From Glebionis coronaria (taxonomy: Eukaryota > Streptophyta > Magnoliopsida > Asterales > Asteraceae): DNA of 64,000 nt. Made by a program: the position numbers and the translations under genes. The notes beneath the pieces are model-generated. The model was given only the letters and a program-made list of their open reading frames with translations. It had not been told where the DNA came from and searched no databases. Positions 1-11,164 of this stretch are shown here, in pieces. The stretch is from assembly GCA_025667525.1 (NCBI GenBank), contig CM046879.1, positions 362,098,639 through 362,162,638 of the forward strand. Reading direction: 5' to 3'. The first letter of the stretch is position 1, and every line of letters starts with the position of its first letter.

Positions 1-567
1 ACACGTCAGATGATGCTTCCGAGTGTTCGTCATCATCATGGGGGAAAACGTGTACTTTGGAGTAATTATTTCATCTTCCACAGGGAAGTATTCTACAAGT
101 GTAAGAATATTTGTTGCTAATTTCTTGCATGTTCCCCCAAACGCATAATCATGAATACCAAAAATGTCAAGGTAGTAGTTACTTGGTGTGGTTTGCTTCT
201 TATTCTACAAAATTCCATTGCATTTTAAATGTCAAAGATAGAATATTGCTCAAGCTACAGGTTCTGCTCAAGACAAGGATATTGGTTTGGGGGGAAGCTG
301 ATATAGAAGCTTCGTCAAAAAGAAGTATATGAAGAAAGCTTTTCAAGACATGTAGTATGAATTGGGGTGAAGTTAATCCAGTTCATACATGATACAATGG
401 TTCCTCAACAAGCAACGATAAAGAGGATTCAAACTGGGGTACAAGTTTCCTTGAAGACTTGAAGACAACGACGTCATCCTCAGCATTGGAAGCACCTTGA
501 AACTGTCATATTATTCTTGTATTTGTACTTGTTAGGAACATTGTAAGTAATTTCGTATGTCTCCACA

Positions 568-579
568 TTGGGGGAAGAT
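568..579 (+). other. Polypurine tract of element A
   Basis: TTGGGGGAAGAT lies immediately upstream of the LTR start TGTTAGCC. In LTR retrotransposons this is the primer site for plus-strand DNA synthesis. Confidence 0.65.
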
Positions 580-774
580 TGTTAGCCTTAAAATGTGAGC
601 GACTAACGGAATTACAATAGTTTACATATCAAGGACTTGAAGGGATAAATATTGTCACATGTAAGTAGTTCATGTCCCGAGGTATATATACCCCTCCATA
701 CATCCATAGAGGGGTGAGGATTGGCATTTCTTTTTTTTTCTCTTTCTCTCTCTAATAAACACATAGTTTATAGT
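580..774 (+). repeat. 3' LTR of Copia element A, cut by element B
   Basis: The LTR starts with TGTTAGCC after the polypurine tract. It contains a TATA-like stretch at about 683-690 and a CT-rich run at 728-752, as in Copia promoters. It stops where element B begins at 775. The remainder should lie beyond the window on the far side of B, C, F and G. The last five bases before B (ATAGT, 770-774) would be B's target duplication; the partner is not in the window. Confidence 0.6.
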
Positions 775-1920
775 TGATGAGACTGCTTTTATACATAGTC
801 TCATCATCCAAATCGGGCTTAAAATGGTTAAAATATCATTAAATGTGCCAAATATGTGCTTGTGTTTGTTCAATGTGTATTTTAGGTACGGATATTGAGA
901 AAATGGCAAAAGATCACAAGAAACAAGCAAAAACGAACACGGGAAACGAAGCCGCACAAAGAATCGGGCCCTAGAGTTGATTTTCCAAGAAAATTCCTTG
1001 AAGAATTGAAGATTGTACAAGTAGGGTCCTTCATTATTGAAGAATTGACACTATAAACCCTTGTATATTCATAATTACAAGTTTGGTCCTTAAAGTTTTT
1101 CAAAATTACAAAAAAGACCCTCAACTTTGAAGAATTGGCAAGAATGGTCCCTCAAATTTGAAGACTTGTCACTTTTAATCCTCCACAAAGTCATCAATAC
1201 AAGTAAAGACCTTTAAGTATGAAGAAATGCAAATAATCACCCTTCAAATATCATCAAATGGGAAGAAATACCCTTTGAAATACTTTTGGAAAGTTTTTGG
1301 GGCCAAAGTCTAAAAAACCAAACTTCCATTACAAAGGAAATCGGATTATAACATGTTTAAACCTGAAATGAAAGGAAGAAAGAAGGTGAGGGACCAAACA
1401 TGGCAGACACAAATACTTACCTAGACCACTCATACCTTGTCACTAATCCACTTACACCGGTTTAACTAATTTTATTAATTAGTTAATTAAAAGGCGCCTA
1501 ACACCTATTTAAAAACAAAACAAGATCAAACCTGGTGTTCATCAAGTTCATAATCCAGATTGGGTATTAATTAATCACCAAAAATTAAGCCTTAATCTGT
1601 TCCAGATTTATGATTAAGGTCTTAATTAACATAACCCAAACCTTAAACCCTTTGCCACATCACCACATTGCTCACATGATACACCCCTGCCTCACTTTTA
1701 GAGCAGAAGACAAAGATATCCAGTAGAATCCACGAACCACAATGAAGCTTCATTCTTAAGCTTATTTGAAGCCCTTGGATCAAATTGGCACCAACTAGCA
1801 TCAAACAAACGTCCAAAAATTCTTCACATGTTCAAGAAATATTCAAACTGCAAGGGCAATATTGGAAGACCATACACTAGGGTTTCATGTTTTATTTTCA
1901 GCTTTCTAGAACCATTGTAG

Positions 1921-1931
1921 CCTATATAAAG
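1921..1931 (+). promoter_or_regulatory. TATA box in the B LTR
   Basis: CTATATAAAGG matches a plant TATA box and sits about 1150 bp into the LTR, which would make the preceding part U3. Transcription would start some 30 bp downstream. Position and match are the only evidence. Confidence 0.5.
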
Positions 1932-3770
1932 GCCTTAAGTCATTAAATTTTAGTTTGCTCTTGGTTTTTCTTTGGTCACAAATCTGTAAACCCTTGTTTC
2001 TAGTGAATAAAAAAGTGTGTGATTTTGTTGACGAATTCCAAGTGCCATTCTTCTTTACTTGTTATTGATGTTATAATTTTATGTTTTTGAAATCTCAAGG
2101 ATTGGGTTTAAGTATTGTGCAAGTTATTGCAAAAGTTTCAAAAACCTGATTTTTTTCTAAGTCTTGTTCAAACACTTGAATTTTTGGACTATAAGCTGAT
2201 CATAGTACCCTGATAAGAAGATTATCAAGGTTCTGTGAAGCTTGTGGTTTAAGAAGGATCAAGGGGTGGGGTTCAAGCTTGAAAGAATCTTGGTCATTTT
2301 TCATTTTTCTGTTATAAATTATTGCTTTGACTTTGTTGTTCTTAGTAGGTGTTACTGGAAGCTTGTGCCTTGTTAAGCTAGGCACATAAGCTCTAAATTT
2401 GTGAGTGTGGATGTGCATTCATGAGGTTTGCCTTCTTCACATGAAAAATCTGTTTAAAAAGGGGTTCTAAGTGATTTTGTGATTCTACTGTTGTATTTGT
2501 TGTTTTTGTGGCTTGAATCTTGTTCTTATTGCTTATTAATGTTGATATGATGCATGATTGAGTTTGATTCAGTCTTGAAAACACATTTGGTTTGTTAAAT
2601 TTGGTTCTAAAAAGTGAAAGGACTGTTTGGGATTGTCTGTTTTGAAGTTTTTATGCTAGTTTAAGTAAATGTTAGGAGTTTGTTTGAGTTTATAACTGTC
2701 ATTTAAGTGTATTAGTGTTGATATTTGCAAGTCTTGCTCATTGAAACATCAAATTCTAAGATGTGTTATATCTTGCTTGTTTTTGCCTATTTTGACTTGA
2801 AATTTTGGGAGCACTTAGTGTGTATGCTTACTTAGGGTTAAAAAGTGTAAAAACAAAGTTTGTGTAACCTGATAAGGAGATTTGAGGGTTTTAATTTGGG
2901 TTTGTGGTCAAGTATATCAGCAAAGGCAAATTGTGTTCATCATTTGTTCATGAGTAAGTAACATATGCTTTAATCTAGGTCTAATCTTTGATTCAGTGCA
3001 TGAAACAAGTTTATTTATGCTTATTTAAGATCATTATAGCTTGTGTATGCTTTTGGTTCAATTTCGTTGGCTTAATCTTGCTTAATCTGTTTATTTCTTT
3101 AAATCTTCTTATTTTCCATGTCTGTGCAATGTCTGATGACTGTTTGAATTAATTGTACTAATTGGCTGGGTGTTTTTGTGTTTTGTTGATTGTTATTGAG
3201 TCGTTATAACCCACTGGTTATAAGGGTGCCTTTTTTGTTCTGTGACTCCAACAAAAGTCCACTAAAAACAAACAGTCAAGAAAGTCAAGCAGTGGGAACC
3301 CTTTACCACTGTTTCTAGCCACTGCTAGTGTTAATTTGTGAACATCTTATCAATAAGCTATAATAGCTTATTTTATTGTACAACAACTTAGTTTTTGTAA
3401 TCAATCTTCCTTATTTGACCCATTTGACTATTCTAGAGCATTTGAGCCTTTGAATTTTAGGTTTGACTAGAAAATGAATTGACTTTTCTTTTTCAAAATA
3501 GCTTATTGCTTATTCCAGCTTATTCAGTGTGCTTATTTGAAATCTTTTTTATTATTAAGCTTAGTTAAGTGGTTTAAGACATTTTGCAAAAGAATCAGCT
3601 CTTGAACCAGCCTAGAACTCGAAAACGACTATTTTGTCGTTTCGTGTAGAGAGCTTTTCCTTATTTCAGGCTTATTTCTTGGGCTTATTCAAAATTTCTT
3701 TTGCCAAACAGCTTTATAATCTCATTAGAAGGATGTGTGTCAAATTTCAGCTTATGGCATTAGCTTATGG

Positions 3771-3796
3771 CTTAATGGGCCAAAAAGCCCATTAAG
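3771..3796. repeat. 10-bp perfect inverted repeat in the B LTR
   Basis: CTTAATGGGC and its exact complement are separated by six bases (CAAAAA). A shorter related version, GGGCTAAAAAGCCC, occurs near 3928. The surrounding 2.9-4.0 kb is rich in GCTTATT words. Confidence 0.7.
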
Positions 3797-4767
3797 AATA
3801 AGTTGTTTGCTTATTAAGCTATGATAAGCTCACTTTCAGCTTTTGGGCATTTAGAGTTTTGTGTTTAAAATCAAATTTTAAGCTAGACTGGAACTTTTCA
3901 ACTTGTTTTGATAACTTTTTGCTTATTGGGCTAAAAAGCCCATTAAGCTTGGATTGTTTTGAGTTTTAGCCCATTTGGAAGCCTATTAGGGGTATTTTGG
4001 ACATTTCACTTTCATTTTCTGTTTATTTAAGTTAAAATAAACTAGTTTGCAAGTTTTTAGAATTTTTTATAATTTTTGGATTTTTATTAATATTTTATTA
4101 TTATTTTATTATTAAAAATTGTTTTTAGGATTTTTGCAACTTTTTCATTTTTCTTAGGTCAAAAACATTAAATTAGTATTTTTAAAACTTTTAGATTATT
4201 TTTCTTGTCATTTAATTATCTTTTAGGGTTATTTTAATATTTTAATAGTTTTTAATCATTTTAAAATAGTTTTAATTAATTTTAAATTTTTCAAAAATAT
4301 TTTTTAGTTTAATTAAGTTATTTTAGAGGTTTACAAATTGACATATCTCATTTTGGGCTTTTTGTTAATTAAATTGATTTTTGGGCTTTAATTAGCATTA
4401 AAAAACTATTATTTAATTAAATAAAAGGTTTGAGTGATTTTTTATTTTTGTAAACTCTAATTGCATTTTTAGGATTTATTGTAATTCTCTAGGTATTTTT
4501 AGGGTAATTTTCAAATTTCGTCACGTTTTACGGTTTTACATCTACGACTTTCGTCTTAGTATAAACTCTAATTGCACCATTTCCTCTTTTCTTTCTTCAT
4601 AATCATAATCACAAACATTTAATCATCTATTAACACATACACCAAGCCTCCTTGAGAACGATCCCACACAAAGGGTCATAAGTGTTTACGCTTTCCTAAA
4701 CGTTCACTTAATACTTACCGCTTTTACCTCGTTTTCCTAAACGTTTGTGACTTTACAACTATCATTT

Positions 4768-4785
4768 TGGCGCCGCTTCCGGGGA
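4768..4785 (+). other. Primer binding site of element B (tRNA-Asp type)
   Basis: TGGCGCCGCTTCCGGGGA begins three bases after the 5' LTR. It closely resembles the tRNA-Asp-complementary site described for Athila elements, with about two differences from the form I remember. Confidence 0.8.
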
Positions 4786-5501
4786 GGCGTGTTGTGTTTT
4801 GATTTGAACAATTTTTTTTATATTATCCATAAATAGTAATTGTGTGATTAGCACTCTAATCATACGTACTATCGGTTTTCGTTTTTTGTGTGAATATTAT
4901 TACTATGTTGTATACGTATCAAAATAAATTCACAAGTACTCCAAAAGTGTGAAAACACAACCTTGATTTGGGATTTCATCACTCAATCATTGTATTCGAA
5001 TCTCAAACAAAGAAAAAAGCCAAAATAGATAATTACTTTCGTGAAGCTTGATTTTAATTAACACAAACTATAAGGTGGATATAAGGCGGTTGTATTTCAC
5101 GACTTAAGGGAAAAAGGCTCTTAAGTGCTTAGCGCCGCCTCGTTTCCCCCGCTTGCTTGTGCGTGTTGAGAGAAAAAGGGCTAATCGAGGGTTTGCCAAA
5201 TAAAGTATTATCTACGTATCTATATATTTTCTTGGTTTCAAAATATTAAACCCTCTTGAACGTTTTGTTGTTCCACCAACGTTTTAAAGTCATCGAAGCG
5301 TTCACTTCACGTGATTGTTTTCATTCCTTGAGGCTCCTTTAATCGAGAGATTTGATTTGAGGAGAGATTTGTAGATTTGTGTCTACGTAATACATCACAA
5401 AAATCCAGAAAAAAGTAAAAAACGATCAAAAACACAAAAAAATTCGAAAAAGTTAAAAACACCCAAAAGAATCTTCTTTGCTCATCCCCACGTTGTACGT
5501 G
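4786..5501 (+). other. Leader of element B, non-coding
   Basis: About 0.7 kb between primer site and gag. No reading frame of note. Packaging signals would be expected here, but none can be recognised from sequence alone. Confidence 0.6.
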
Positions 5502-7546
5502 ACGTTTATTCAAACTCGTAACCAAGCAAGACGTACACGTAAACGTTGAAACCGAAAGGAAGGAACACCTTCTAGTGAAAAATATCCTATTGACGAACCC
5601 ATCGTAGAACAAGAAGCAAACCTGGCTAATCGTACTATGATGGAGTTACTTCAAGCACCCACCGAGGGTTATGGAGAGGCTATCGTGATTCCCGCTATCC
5701 TTGCGGAGAATTTTGAAGTTAAGACGGGTTTGTTGTCCATGATTCAAAACAACAAATTCCGTGGTGACGAGAAGGACAACCCTTACAACCATATCTGCCA
5801 ATTCAATCGTCTTACCGTCACTTGCAAGTTTAAGGACGTCTCGAACGACTCGATTAAGATGATGCTTTTTCCGTATTCCTTAGCGGGGCCCGCTAAAGTT
5901 TGGTTAGAGAAAGAGCCACCCAATTCTATATTGGCGTGGAAGGATCTCGTTTCGAAGTTCGTGAATCAATTTTTTCCGCCCTCTAAAACTACGCACTTAA
6001 AGTACGAGATTTCAAAGTTTTCACAAGATTTTAATAAGAGTTTTTCGACGACTTGGAATCGGTTTACGGAAATTTTACATGAGTGTCCTCATTATGGTTT
6101 TTCCGACTTGCATCAAATTGACCTGTTTTACAATGGATTGAACGATCATGAGCGTGATTATCTTAATGTCGTCGCGGGTGGTAATTTTTTGTGTAAAACG
6201 GTCGAGGAAGCGTTGTTGATTATTGAGAATAGGTATACAGTCTATATCCCTCGTAGCACATCGAGTGTTAGCAAGGCTTCGTCTTCACCTTCATTATCAC
6301 GTACCATCGATGCTTGCCAAATCGAGGTGAATTTGGAAAACAAAATCTTTGATAAGCTTAAGGGACTTTTGATTGAGTTTAAAGTTGGTGAACAATCCAC
6401 TCCCTCTACGGCTAATGCGGTTAAGGTTTCTTGTATGTATTGTGTTGGAGGTCATGATTTCTCCGAGTGCATTACCAACGGTGGTAACACTTCGAGTGCC
6501 TATGCGGCCACGGGAACTTATGACCAAAACGGTCAAGTTACCCGTACTAATCAATTGACTCCACCGGGTTTTGCACCAAATCAAAATTCTAACATTTATC
6601 GAAACAATCAAGTTGGTTACCAAGGAAATCAAAGGAACAATTATAAGGGTAACAACTATGGGAATCAAGGGGCTAATAATCAAGTGCAAAACAAAAATCA
6701 AAACCGTGATTTTCAAAACAAGAACAAAGGTTTGCAAAACTTGAAAGATCTTCCAAATGAATTTGTTTAATATGCAAATGGAAATGATGCTAGGTTTGAT
6801 AATATACAAAGGGAGATAATTAGACTAAGATCCGAGTTTAATAATGATTTGAAAAATGAGTTAGCAAATGAACTTAAGACTCATGCAAACAAAATGGACA
6901 GTACTGTGCAAAGGTTACAAAAAAACCAACAAAAGATGGAACAAGGCCATTATGAGATTAAACAAGATATGCTTAAGGCCGATAAGAGGCAATCTACGTT
7001 TGAGGATAAAATTTCAAGTATGTTTGAGGCTATAATGTGGAAACCGTCTTCTTCGAGTAGTCTTCCTAGTAACACCATATCGAACCCGAAGGGAGAGATG
7101 AAAGTAATTACCACACGTAGTGGTAAGACCTTTAAGGAATCGACTCCTCAACCAATTACTCCTACTGTAAAGGAAATTGAGGAAGAACCCGAGGTGGTGG
7201 TCGAAGAGGAGCATATCCCAATCCCACGAAGTACCCTTCAAACCACACCTACGGTTGACGCATTACCATCATTGGAACCCGAGATTCCAAAGGCTATATG
7301 CCCCAACCCACACCACCCTTGCCTTACCCATCGAGACTTCGTAAGGAGAATTTGCAAGAGCGTGACAACTACCAATTTGAGATATTTATTAAGATGTTTC
7401 TTGATTTGCATTTCAACATAAGTTATGCCGACGCTTTGATTATGATGCCTCGTTTTGCCGCCAACTTTAAGAGTATGTTGAACAACAAGGAGAAATTGCA
7501 AAAATTGTCTAGTTGTTCATCGGTTTATCTTAACCGCATACCTTAA
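5502..7546 (+). pseudogene. gag: Athila-type gag of element B, broken
   Basis: Gag forms the particle that packages the element RNA. The longest intact stretch starts at Met 5637, but the same frame runs upstream to about 5502 through a basic Arg/Lys-rich N-terminus with one TGA at 5547-5549, so the true start was probably near 5502. The capsid region (residues about 40-200 from 5637) is followed by a zinc knuckle (CMYC...H...C, near 6434) and an Asn/Gln-rich tract. A TAA at 6768-6770 interrupts; the same frame then runs on as a helical, charged coiled-coil segment (6849-7060). A frameshift near 7300 moves to the frame encoding the conserved gag C-terminus (PYPSRLRKE, then the MPRFA segment), which ends at TAA 7544-7546. 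Confidence 0.88.
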
Positions 7547-8029
7547 AAAGTCGGTCACCCCGGTAAGTTCTTAATACCAATTGGTATTCAAGATATGGAA
7601 GAATTCTATGCCTTGGCCGATCATGGTGCTAGTATTAACTTGATGCATCTTGACATATTCAAGTCGCTCAATCATCCTAATCTTAATCCTTCAAGAATGT
7701 CTATCAAGATGGACGAAGACGTTTTTGTAAAAGTGGGAAAGTTCTATTATCAGGTAGACTTTATCGTAGCCGATATTCCCATGGATCCTCAAGTTCCTCT
7801 CATTTTAGGTCGTTCGTTTTGGGATACGTTGAGAGCGTCGATTGATGTGCATGCAGGTAAAATCACCTTACGTTTCAACGACGAGGAACTTTTTATAAAC
7901 GCAACTCAAAAATCCAAGATTTCTCATGTTTATTCCATTGCGGCCATAAACTACATTGATATGATCGATGTCGTTTGCGAAGAATTTACTCAAGAATTTT
8001 TAGGTTTTGGTGATGAAGAAAATAGTTAA
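7547..8029 (+). pseudogene. Aspartic protease of element B, degenerate
   Basis: The protease would mature the Gag-Pol polyprotein. It follows gag in the same frame, separated only by the TAA at 7544-7546. The active-site segment reads ALADHGAS, where Athila proteases as I recall them have a D-L-G or D-S-G triad; the catalytic Asp is present, but the middle residue is His. The flap/substrate region seems shortened: about 14 residues normally found between the MSI strand and the VLVKV strand are missing. The C-terminal PLILGRSFW strand, normal for the family, is present. The frame ends at TAA 8027-8029 and a frameshift there leads into the reverse transcriptase. Confidence 0.8.
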
Positions 8030-9200
8030 TCCCACTATGCTCGATCCTATTCTTGATAATTCGACATCATCCTTCACTCCATTTGAAGGAGGTGGTTTTA
8101 CGTTGGAAGAATTTGATATTCCTCATACTTGTAACGAAGACCTTAACAACGATGATGACTTCTCGATTATCAAGGATTTTCTCAATGATTTTCCATTTCC
8201 TCCGTCGGTGGAGGTTATGAGTATCGAACCCAAATCTTCAATCGAGGAACCACCAATCCCCGAGTTGAAAGATCTTCCTCCTCATCTTGAATACGTATTC
8301 TTGGAAGGAGACGATAAGTTGCCGGTGATTATTGTGAAAGATCTTTCGGATGATGAAAAAACCGCACTAGTCGATGTTCTAAGGACTCACAAAGGTGAAA
8401 TTGCGTGGAAATTATCCGACATTAAGGGGATTGATCCTAAATTTTATACCCACAAAATTTTAATGGAGGAAGACTACAAGACCGCAATTCAATGCCAAAG
8501 GAGGGTGAACCCCAAAATTCACGACATCATCAAAAAGGAGGTCCTTAAACTCCTTGACGCGGGAATGATTTACCCTATTTTCGGTAGCCCTTGGGTGAGT
8601 CCCATTCATTGTGTCCCTAAAAAGGGAGTAATGATCGTTGTGCCAAACGATGACAACGAGTTAATTCAAACTCGACATGTGACCGGTTGGATGGTGTGTA
8701 TCGACTATCGTAAGTTGAATGATGCCACTCGTAAAGACCATTTTCCCTTGCCCTTCATGGACCAAATGTTGGAGCGTCTTGCGGGAAACGATTTCTATTG
8801 CTTTTTAGATGGTTTTTCCGGTTACTTCCAAATCTCCATCGATCCTCGTGATCAAGAAAAAACTACGTTTACGTGTCCATATGGAAAGTTTGCCTATCGT
8901 AGAATGCCATTCGGACTTTGCAATGCACCGGGAACATTTAAAAGGTGTATGATGGCTATTTTTCATGACATGATCGAGAAGACGATGGAAGTCTTTATGG
9001 ATGACTTTTCCGTGTTTGGTAGTTCGTTCACTTCGCGTTTAGAGAATTTGAAGCATATGTCAAAACGTTGTGAGGAAACCAACCTTGTGCTCAATTGCGA
9101 AAAATGTGATTTTTTGGTTAAGGAAGGAATCGTCTTAGGGCACAAGGTCTCGAAAGCGGGGATTGAGGTAGACAAAGGTAAGGTAGACGTCATCGCCTAA
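8007..9200 (+). pseudogene. pol: Reverse transcriptase of element B, broken
   Basis: This is the RNA-dependent DNA polymerase of an Athila-like Gypsy element. The first ~95 residues are an acidic linker, then PPHLEYVFLEGDDKLPV marks the start of the conserved RT region. Palm motifs in order: CIDYRKLNDAT, FLDGFSGYFQI, RRMPFGLCNAPGTF, and the catalytic FMDD (about 8996-9007). The VLGHKVSKAGIEVDK thumb/connection segment follows. A TAA at 9198-9200 interrupts the frame exactly where relatives have a Lys codon; the same frame continues into RNase H. The core motifs look undamaged, so the stop may be recent relative to insertion. Confidence 0.9.
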
Positions 9201-9866
9201 TTAACTCATCCCAAAACCGTTAAGGGAGTTAGGATTTTCCTAGGCCACGCGGGCTTTTATCGTCGATTCATCAAGGATTTTTCAAATATTTCTCGACCCA
9301 TTACACACCTTCTTGAAAAAGATGCTCCCTTTGTCTTTAGCGAAGATTGTGTGCGAGCCTTTGAAATCCTTAAGAGGAAACTTACCGAAGCTCCCATTCT
9401 TGTTGTTCTGAATTGGAACCTCCCATTTGAACTAATGTGTGATTCAAGTAATTACGCTATTGGGGCCGTTTTGGGGCAACGTCATGAAAAGCAGTTCTTT
9501 CCTATCCACTATGCTAGCAAGATGATGACCGAGGCTTAACTTAAGTATACCACAACAAAAAAGGAATTCCTTGCAGTGGTGTATGCATTTGAGAAATTCC
9601 GACCTTACCTCGTTTTGACCCAATGCATAGTGTATACAGATAATTCGACAATCAAGTACCTCATGGATAAGCAAGATGCAAAGCCGAGATTGCTTCGTTG
9701 GATTCTCCTCCTACAAGAATTTGATGTCACAATCCTTGACAAAAAAGGAGCCGAGAATCTAGCGGTCAATCATCTTTCCCGCTTGGATGATCCTCACCAA
9801 AGTGTGTACGACAACAAGGAAATCACCGAAACATTTCCTCTCGAGACACGGTGTAGTGAATTCTAA
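9201..9866 (+). pseudogene. pol: RNase H of element B, broken
   Basis: This domain degrades the RNA template and continues the reverse-transcriptase frame. FLGHAGFYRRFIKDF (the RT-RNase H connection) lies at 9238-9284. The catalytic Asp is in CDSSNYAIGAVLG, the Glu in [10 protein letters not shown] and the second Asp in [16 protein letters not shown] at 9537-9539 replaces the Gln expected in the conserved MTEAQL segment, a single C-to-T change. The frame closes at 9864-9866, after which a frameshift near 9850 leads into integrase. Confidence 0.87.
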
Positions 9867-11164
9867 GATTGAATCATCTACCCTATGGTTTGCGGACATC
9901 ACAAATTACCATGCGGGCAACTTCATCATTAAGGGTATGACGACTCAACAAAAACAAATATTCTTTCGTGATGTCAAGTTCTACTTTTGGAACGACCCTT
10001 ACCTCTTTTGGACTTGTGCGGATCAAATTATTCGACGTTGTGTTTTTGGCACCGAAGCTTCTAATATCCCTAGAGCTTGTCACGAGGGACCAACGGTCCA
10101 TGGTGCAAATCTCACGGCGAAGATGGTCTTTGATGTCGGTTTCTTTTGGTGTACTATTTACCGAGATGCACATGCACTTGTCAAGTCATGTGACTTATGC
10201 CAACGACAAGGAAAAGCCTCACAAAACGATGAAATGCCACAAATATCATCCAAGTGTGTGAGATCTTTGACCTTTGGGGAATTGAGTTTATGGGGTCGTT
10301 CCCATCATCTCGTGGTAATAAGTACATCCTTGTCGCCGTTGACTACCTATCCAAGTGGTTGGAAGCTAAGGCTTTGCCAACGAATGATGCTCGTGTGGTA
10401 GTCAAGTTTTTGAAGCAATTGTTTTCTCAGTTTGGAACCCCTCGTGCTATCATAAGTGATCGTGGAACCCATTTTTACAATGACCAATTTGAAAGAGTTT
10501 TAAAGAAATATGGGGTTACACGTCGGCTTTCTACGGCTTATCACCCGCAAACGCGTGGGCACGTCGAGGTTTCAAACCGAGCGTTGAAGAGGATCTTGGA
10601 GAGATCGATAGGGGAAAACCGACAATCATGTTCAGATAAGATAGACGATGCTTTTTGGGCCTTTCATACCGCTCATAAGACGCCCATTGGGTAAACTCCT
10701 TACAAGCTTGTGTATGGGAAGAATTGCCACTTACCAATTGAACTCGAAGACAAAGCTTATTGGGCCCTAAAGCATTGTAATGATGACATTGAGACCGCGG
10801 GAAAACACCAGAAAATGCAACTTAATGAATTGGATGAATTGAGAGACATTGCTTATGAAAATTCATTGATTTACAAAGAGAAAACTAAAAAGTTTCATGA
10901 TTCTAAAATTAAAAACCGGGTTTTAACATTGGGGATCAAGTTTTACTTTTTAACTCGAGATTAAAAATCTTTTCCAGCAAGTTGAAATCCTGTTGGTCGG
11001 GACCATTCACCATTACCCAAGTGTTTCCTTATGGGACCATCGAGCTAGCTAAAAATGATGGTCCTAACTTTAAGTTGAATGGCCATAGGTTGAAGAACTA
11101 CTTTGGTGGGGAAGTTCCCTCTTTGAACTACCTCGACCAAGTCCCCTTCCCCAAAGATAATTAG
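9850..11164 (+). pseudogene. pol: Integrase of element B, broken
   Basis: Integrase inserts the cDNA into the genome. The zinc-binding part has the HEGPTVH histidines and CDLCQRQGK cysteines (10080-10220), but the usual G-G-H-Y segment is shortened. A frameshift near 10250 leads to the catalytic core. The first catalytic Asp is changed to Glu (WGIEFMG, about 10270); the second Asp (IISDRGTHF) and the Glu ([13 protein letters not shown]) are kept. A TAA at 10692-10694 and a frameshift between 10930 and 10980 follow. The C-terminal part has the GPF-type module (WSGPFTITQVFPYGT), ends at 11164, and carries no chromodomain, as in Athila. Confidence 0.88.

Larger units (their letters stand above)
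1..774 (+). mobile_element. Copia element A, 3' end (truncated)
   Basis: This is the outermost visible layer. A purine-rich tract at 568-579 sits directly before a TG-starting LTR at 580, the usual order at the 3' end of a + strand LTR retrotransposon. The LTR is interrupted at 775 by element B. Bases 1-567 would be the 3' internal region. I found no recognisable reverse transcriptase or RNase H motif in them and no long reading frame, so they are probably 3' non-coding sequence or badly decayed coding sequence. Copia rather than Gypsy is inferred from the short LTR and the TGTTAG start. Confidence 0.55.
775..4764 (+). repeat. 5' LTR of Athila-like element B (~3990 bp)
   Basis: The LTR starts TGATGAGACTGC, the same start as the copy at 12981, and ends at ATCA just before the primer binding site. 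Only the first 263 bp can be checked against the 3' copy; the rest of the length is deduced from the primer site. It holds a TATA box (CTATATAAAGG, about 1921) followed by a region with an AATAAA-like signal near 2007, consistent with promoter and R region. Bases 4040-4330 are extremely AT-rich. No coding sequence is evident. Confidence 0.75.

Noticed and set aside
1..567. A small protein gene at 111-332
   Set aside because: 73 residues with no similarity I recognise and no codon or context support; it lies in the 3' part of a truncated Copia element.
6297..6809. 170-residue minus-strand frame across the B gag
   Set aside because: It overlaps the recognised gag and zinc knuckle on the + strand and is rich in Ile/Val, as expected antisense to Asn/Gln-rich codons.
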